Part shown: in pieces, positions 59,161 to 64,000 of the stretch
Position numbering within the stretch: position 1 is the stretch's first letter
Layout of the letters: each line of letters starts with the position of its first letter
DNA from: Homarus americanus
Lineage: Eukaryota > Arthropoda > Malacostraca > Decapoda > Nephropidae
Length of the DNA stretch: 64,000 nucleotides
Direction of reading: 5' to 3'
NCBI RefSeq assembly: GCF_018991925.1
Contig: NW_024720773.1
Span: 3,527,758 to 3,591,757, forward strand
Program-made: the position numbers and the translations under genes
The notes under the pieces: generated by a model
Seen by the model: the letters and a program-made list of their open reading frames with translations, nothing else
What the model was told of the DNA's origin: nothing
The model's database searches: none

Positions 59161-59872
59161 TGAGTATGATTATGTTTTCGACCGCATTAGGGTGACTTTA
59201 CTGGGTACGGTTACCCAGTCAGGTTGGGTTTTTAGGTAGACAATGTTTTGGGCAGCTTTTTTAGCCCCCTCCCCATCTGGTGTGAGCAAAGTGGCTCCTC
59301 GAAAGGGCTGCTCAGTAGTACAGACAGGACTGGCTTGCATAGCTGCCTAGATCACAGTGCATAAACGATCGTCATATGTATGCCACCCATGGGCAGAGTT
59401 GTGACTAGAGTCTCCCTGCAGTAATCTCTGCCTGTCCCGTCGCCACCCGTATGTCGCCATAGGAGTTTTGGGGGTTTAGGGGTTGTGATGAGGAAAAGCA
59501 TGAGTAGCTGGATGGTGGCTGCACGTGAGTTGATTTATGTGGTGAGGCAGGTGCGCAGGCTGTAACCACGCATCTTGGCTCTCCCTTTTCCTGATTCAGT
59601 GGTGCAGGTAGCTGCGATGACTGGGGAGAGGGAGAGTTACAATGGACTGCCGATAGACCAGTTTGTTGGGTTTCGCCTTAGTAGCCTGTCCATCTTGCAG
59701 TGCCCTCATCTGCTAGTGTAGTCGTTGGGTTCCCATGGTGGTGATATCTTCCACCTATACTGCCTGTGGGGTCTTACTGGAGCTCTGTAGTAATGTCTGC
59801 CTGATGCAGGGCTCCACCGCTGATTTTTCATTCAGGGTTTACTCCCGTGGCCTCATAACTACCAAGGTTAGT
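59161..59872 (-). other. Probable 5' region of the adjacent LINE
   Basis: No clear ORF. The position is 5' of the LINE endonuclease in its orientation, between it and the dispersed repeat at 59873-60194. Confidence 0.35.
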
Positions 59873-60194
59873 TAGCAAGGCGGAGGGGCAGTGGTTTGTA
59901 GGCGCCAGGGGGTGTCCACACGTCGGTGGATCAATATGCAGTCCCTGTGGGGCCCACTGCTGCTCCAAGATTACCTGCTGGTCTAGCCTGGGGCTGCAAG
60001 CACCCAGTTGCCGTGTGTTGCCAGGAGGAGGTACAGCAGGAGTCTTGATGATAAAGAGGATGTGTAGCCGCTTTTAGCTGAAAGCGAGAGGAAGCAAGCA
60101 ATACTTGCACCAAAACACTAACATAATGCTACCACATTAGACGCATTACACCACCCTGTGTGCCCGCGCGCGCGCACACACACACACACACACA
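59873..60194 (-). repeat. Dispersed repeat ending in (CG)/(CA)n, copy 2 (pairs with 30410-30815)
   Basis: Same block order as the 30.4-kb copy, ending in a GCGCGCGC then (CA)n run. It may be the 5' end of the LINE at 57.5-59.2 kb. Confidence 0.65.
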
Positions 60195-60850
60195 GTCTGG
60201 TGAATCATCTAATATAAAGTGCGAGATTGAGTCGCCGTGTGTTGACTATTTAATAAAACAAATCAAACCTAAGCTGTTGCTTACTTCACTAAGGATGAAA
60301 CTATTAAAGTTTCCTAACTTGATGGTATAGGAATGGCTGCAGCTTGTACAATACGTAGATCTTCCACAGTCATTAATTGGTTAATGCTAGGGGTCCCTCG
60401 TCAGGTAACACACCTCAGGAAAGAAAAGTTATTTTTTCAAAGTGATAGTTAAGTGACACTATATTTACTAACGCTCCAGGTATCGGGGACACTTACTGAT
60501 GTAGGAAAGAAGGCGTGGGACGTGAAGAAAGTCACACCCCAGCTAGGTGTCCCATCCTTCGTTGAGCATCTGGACTGTATTTGTGCTGTAGCTCACAAGC
60601 CACTACAAAAAAAAAAAGAGCTATGTTATGCGTGACTGTGCAGTACCACACCTCGTCAATGGTGCATATTATTAATAGTACGTGGATGATCATTATACAT
60701 TGATTTATATTTAAATCTTTTGAACTCTCAATATATGCTTTCACAAATACTGTATTATGTAGTAGATTATTTAGAATAAAATTTAGGATATTGGCAAAGT
60801 CTTTATAACATTGTTCTTGAAGGTATATTGCTAGTATCAACAGTAACATC
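60195..60850. other. AT-rich spacer
   Basis: No gene recognised; a run of about 12 A at 60605-60617. Confidence 0.5.

Positions 60851-60851
<1 letters not shown>

Positions 60852-60939
<88 letters not shown>
60852..60939 (+). repeat. (AAT)n microsatellite
   Basis: About 29 units, uninterrupted. The Ile-rich and Tyr-rich open frames over it are artefacts of the triplet period. Confidence 0.98.
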
Positions 60940-60942
<3 letters not shown>

Positions 60943-61890
60943 CGACAGGAGCCGCTGCAGAGACAGTTAGAAATAATGATAACTTCGTCGGTGTGATTCA
61001 TGGTAGAAATAGGGACAACTCTTCTATTAACAGAAAACAACATTGATTATTATCTCTGAACGGTGTATAGACACTAAATAAATAGGATAGCTCTTACAAC
61101 GGCTTCAGTACCGCCAGCAACAGCAACGGCAGTGGGAAGTGGTGGCCATAGCCTATATACGAACAGCAAGAGTCACAACAACAATTTTGGAAATATCTGT
61201 GGAGTCAGAGCTACTTCAGTAATAAAATCCACAAAGAAAGAAACAGCAGCAGCGTTATGGACAACAGTATGAGAACAAGTCATTACAGCATCCCCTGGAG
61301 AGTTCCTGGGGAGAGGGACAGGATGGGAGGACGATGGGTAGAAGACGCCCCTGGGAGAACCGAGTTGCGAGGCTGTGATCCTCCGTACTGATAGATGTAC
61401 AGTTGTAAGGGATACCATGGGGGCGAGTATAAGGGAAGGAGAGTGGTGATGGTCATGATAAGTGTTACCCAGAGGGCCGAGTTACATAGGCACGTCGTCA
61501 CACGCTGCGATTCACCCACAACATCACACTAGGCATCAAATATGTTTTTTAACATTTCTTCATCGTTAGACATTATGGAAAACTCTCTTAAGATTTCTTG
61601 TGTTTATTTATAATCTAGGAATAGGAACTGCTAAACGTTATATGGTGTGAGAACACATCAAACGCCCTAGTAGCTTCAGGAATGTGGCAAAGCTATCTTC
61701 ATTTTTAATTTTCCCTATTTACGTGAGGAGAGAGGAAGAAGGCTGGGATATGAACTTCTTGGCAGAATGGAATTTATATGGCGTTTTACTTGAGTACCTC
61801 AGAGTGTCGTGGACTTTCCCTTGATTAATACTGAAGAGATTTTAACACTAAGTGAAAGACTAGCACTAACTTTTAGAGTTACTCTTGGGT
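60940..61890. other. Unique sequence
   Basis: A short CAGCAACAGCAACGGCAG tract lies at 61118-61135. No gene recognised. Confidence 0.5.
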
Positions 61891-61892
61891 GA

Positions 61893-62105
61893 CACCAGGA
61901 GTCCAATACTCTGTTCATTCATATGAGAGATAATAAGCATTGCATTGACTGGGATAATGCCTCCTTAAGTTTACCTTGTAATTTAATTGAAAGTAGGAAC
62001 ATTATAAAATCTAGTCTCTTTAAACATACCGAATCTGTCAACATGAATTTGAGTAATGGTCTGTACAAACTGGACAGTTTTGTGATTAAGAAGATTTGTA
62101 ACTAG
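61893..62105 (+). pseudogene. Penelope-like element, C-terminal endonuclease tail
   Basis: The frame reads FIHMRDNKHCIDWDNAS, then LIESRNIIKSSLF and MNLSNGLYKLDSFV. This matches the end of the GIY-YIG endonuclease of Penelope-like retroelements (HxIDWxNA...R..ES.L...INLSxGxxKLD). The RT is not present. A B-type hammerhead-like motif starts 130 bases downstream on the same strand, where a Penelope terminal repeat would be. Recognition is from motif memory, not a search. Confidence 0.6.
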
Positions 62106-62225
62106 GTGAAAAGGTTGGGTCACTTTACCTTATGACCTGAATATAGTGGACACTTGCTGTCCCTAGGGACGTGATCTCACTCTCCTCTACTGTATATATT
62201 AGCCTTGTCAATAATTACTCCTCAG

Positions 62226-62305
62226 TCTGTACTCACCCGTGAAGATGTGAATTACACGAAAGCGCTTGGGAACTTGGTGTTTTCTTGTATCCTTGTGGTT
62301 ATCAG
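62226..62305 (+). ncRNA. Hammerhead-like motif, type B, plus strand
   Basis: ACCCG, TGAAGA (62240-62245), T, stem GTG, loop AATTA, stem CAC, GAAAGCGCTTGGGAAC. The C of CUGANGA is G here, so this copy is probably inactive. Palindrome AGCGCT could form a dimer-type stem III, and CCC with GGG a short stem I. The unit continues through CTTGTGGTTATCAGCATAT into the AT array. Confidence 0.5.
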
Positions 62306-62312
62306 CATATAC

Positions 62313-62423
<111 letters not shown>

Positions 62424-62449
62424 TTATATATATTGATAAAATCACCCAA

Positions 62450-62554
62450 GGAAAAGGGAAACAACGGAGCACCTTAGCTTTCGTCTTTATTCAAGACATC
62501 TGAAGATGTCTTGATTAAAGACGAAAGCTAAGGGTCTCCATTGTTTCCCTTTTC

Positions 62555-62556
<2 letters not shown>
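62450..62556. ncRNA. Back-to-back A-type hammerhead-like motifs (palindrome)
   Basis: A minus-strand A unit (62502-62450, truncated within its CTGAAGA box) is fused to a plus-strand A unit. The plus unit has CTGAAGA at 62500-62506, T, stem GTCTT, loop GATTA, stem AAGAC, GAAAGCTAAGG. The result is an inverted repeat of about 45-bp arms. The plus copy keeps all conserved boxes. Confidence 0.55.

Positions 62557-62587
<31 letters not shown>
62557..62587 (+). repeat. (GT)n microsatellite
   Basis: About 15 units directly after the plus-strand A motif, in the place AT arrays take elsewhere. Confidence 0.95.
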
Positions 62588-62589
<2 letters not shown>

Positions 62590-62925
62590 TATAAGCAATA
62601 AAAGATACCAGAAATGGACAATCAGTTCTCCCGGGAGTGGTGTACAACACGTCAGCCAAGAAGCGCTGCGGGGATAACGGGTCCTACCGCCCTCCAGGTG
62701 AACGCTTTAGACCATTTCTGGCAGATAACACTAATGAGGTGTTACTACTGTTATCTTAGTTATCGCTAACACTACCAGGGTTGGGTAGCGAGCCATAGAT
62801 GTGGATAATGTATGACCAAGGCTGAGGAGGTGATGGTGACGCTACGTGCGCCTGTAGACCTGTCAGGCCACCACGCCTGCTGCCTACCTGATCAGCCTTG
62901 CTTTCTAACCCTCACTCTCCTTACA
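62588..62925. other. Unique spacer
   Basis: No gene recognised. Confidence 0.5.
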
Positions 62926-62929
62926 GTCA

Positions 62930-63230
62930 ATCATGGTCACTCACCTCACTCTCCTTTCACTGATGGTAACTCACTCGTGGATACTCGCTCTACTAATGGC
63001 CACTTACTCAACTCATGGTAACTCACAACATTCATGTCCACTGACCCAACTCATGGTAACTCTCTTCACGTATGGCCACTTACCAACTCATGGTAACTCA
63101 TACATGGTCACTCATCTCACTCATGTCAACTAATATATGAGAAATCACCGCATTCATGGCCACTTACCAACTCATGGTAACTCTCTTCATGTATGGCCAC
63201 TTACCAACTCATAGTAACTCATACATGGCC
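62930..63230 (+). repeat. Irregular minisatellite (ACTCATGGTAACTC type)
   Basis: Units of about 20-28 bp built from ACTCATGGTMACTCA and TGGCCACTTACCAACTCA, with variable length. Confidence 0.85.
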
Positions 63231-63589
63231 ACTTACTTATAATCTCCATCCCCACATGTCTTTTTTCACCTCTCACAGCCTTACTCACCTTAACACTGTG
63301 TGTGTCTTTACCTAAATAATTACTGTACGCTGGTGGATTAAAACTGTATCTATATAATATAACAAAAATAGCGGCAATCTTTGTGATGCTTCTTTGATAT
63401 GTTGTTCGTGGCATCATTAAGACAACAAAATATCTGGAAGTCGACGAGGCAGAAAATTGTATGTATGAAGGAAGTCGTGCACGAGTGGAGATTAAGTAAT
63501 ATTATTATCTTAAAGAATAGAAGGGATTAAAAATGTTAATTGGATATACATTTATGTAGAGTCTCTAGTTATCTCATTTTTTTTTCAAA
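63231..63589. other. AT-rich spacer
   Basis: No gene recognised. Confidence 0.5.
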
Positions 63590-64000
63590 CGTGGCCTTCA
63601 ACCTCCCCCAATAGCCACACCTACGCCGCCATTTTATTGCCTTAAAATTGAATATCATACTGTAATACAAAAGTAGCTACCCCAGCTGTATTGAGCTCGT
63701 TAAGTAGCAGTTATATGCGGCATTCAGCGACTGTTGCCTCATAGACAATATCTGCAACCGTTGTCGGCTTTGGGGCCGACGATCTCATTCCCCTGAGGCA
63801 AAACAATGCAAACCTAAGCAGAGAGAAGGACAGTCGACATCTCAACCAGACTGTAACGTGGCTTCTGGGCTGCTGCTTCTGCTCAGACAACACCTCCGCC
63901 AGTCTTGTGTAGAGACATCATGCACTTGGTCCCATCCTGCCAGAGGTTGTGAACACTCGAGGAGTGAAGCTGCCCTGATCCACATTATGATTTCTCTCGC
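63590..64000 (-). pseudogene. CxCG/RHNE/FFDV-type conserved repeat protein, copy 2 (runs off window)
   Basis: Same protein and 3' flank as 32240-32700. On the minus strand QGSFTPRVFTTSGRM and SHVTVWLRCRLSFSLLR are readable, followed past the stop by the same sequence as copy 1 (CACACCTACGCCGCCATTTT on plus). One internal stop (about 63911) and substitutions differ from copy 1. The N-terminal half lies outside the window. Confidence 0.65.

Overview
The window is eukaryotic and most likely from an arthropod, probably a decapod crustacean. I infer this from a cuticle (pro-resilin-like) gene with an arthropod Rebers-Riddiford chitin-binding domain, from a LINE, BEL/Pao and Penelope repertoire of the kind seen in decapods, and from the many (AT)n arrays and minisatellites. 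No rRNA, canonical tRNA, CRISPR or bacterial-type operon was seen. The window is repeat-dominated. Only one host protein gene is well supported, and almost everything else with coding character is a fragment of a mobile element.

Layout. 0-4 kb: the 3' part of a pro-resilin-like gene, with an exon made of about 45 copies of a 27-bp repeat, an intron, and a last exon carrying the chitin-binding domain. 4.9-7.1 kb: an LTR-like repeat, a minus-strand BEL/Pao fragment and a LINE reverse transcriptase. 7.7-11.1 kb: four LINE pieces, and AT arrays flanked by hammerhead-like Penelope motifs. 12.5-16 kb: a plus-strand LINE ORF2 running into a minus-strand BEL/Pao remnant. 16-22.9 kb: four successive minisatellites (40, 26, 21 and about 22 bp units), with a TIR element, a SINE and a two-copy dispersed repeat inside. 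24.2-25.6 kb: an isolated Env/F-like gene remnant. 27-33 kb: a SINE, hAT-type and Tc1/mariner-type non-autonomous elements, and the first copy of a CxCG/GGFxxxRHNE-type coding repeat. 35-36.8 kb: a hAT (ZBED5-like) transposase. 37-42 kb: a CAG-type repeat, an AT array and a nearly complete CR1-like LINE. 43-48.5 kb: three minisatellites, a LINE tail and a hAT MITE with a perfect 8-bp target duplication. 52-60 kb: a LINE tail, a SINE, AT arrays, a second LTR-like copy, a LINE ORF1 with three zinc knuckles, a BEL/Pao tail (RNase H, integrase ends) and an endonuclease/RT LINE. 60-64 kb: (AAT)n, a Penelope-like endonuclease tail followed by hammerhead-like motifs around an AT array, and the second copy of the CxCG repeat.

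Relations. The three BEL/Pao remnants are all on the minus strand, and two are followed by the same 300-bp LTR-like sequence. The Penelope endonuclease tail near 62 kb sits just upstream of a hammerhead-like motif and an AT array. This gives a plausible origin for the similar motif-AT modules at 10 kb and 38 kb. Frameshifts and stops are common, so nearly all mobile elements look inactive. Single-base breaks in the cuticle gene could be either decay or assembly error.
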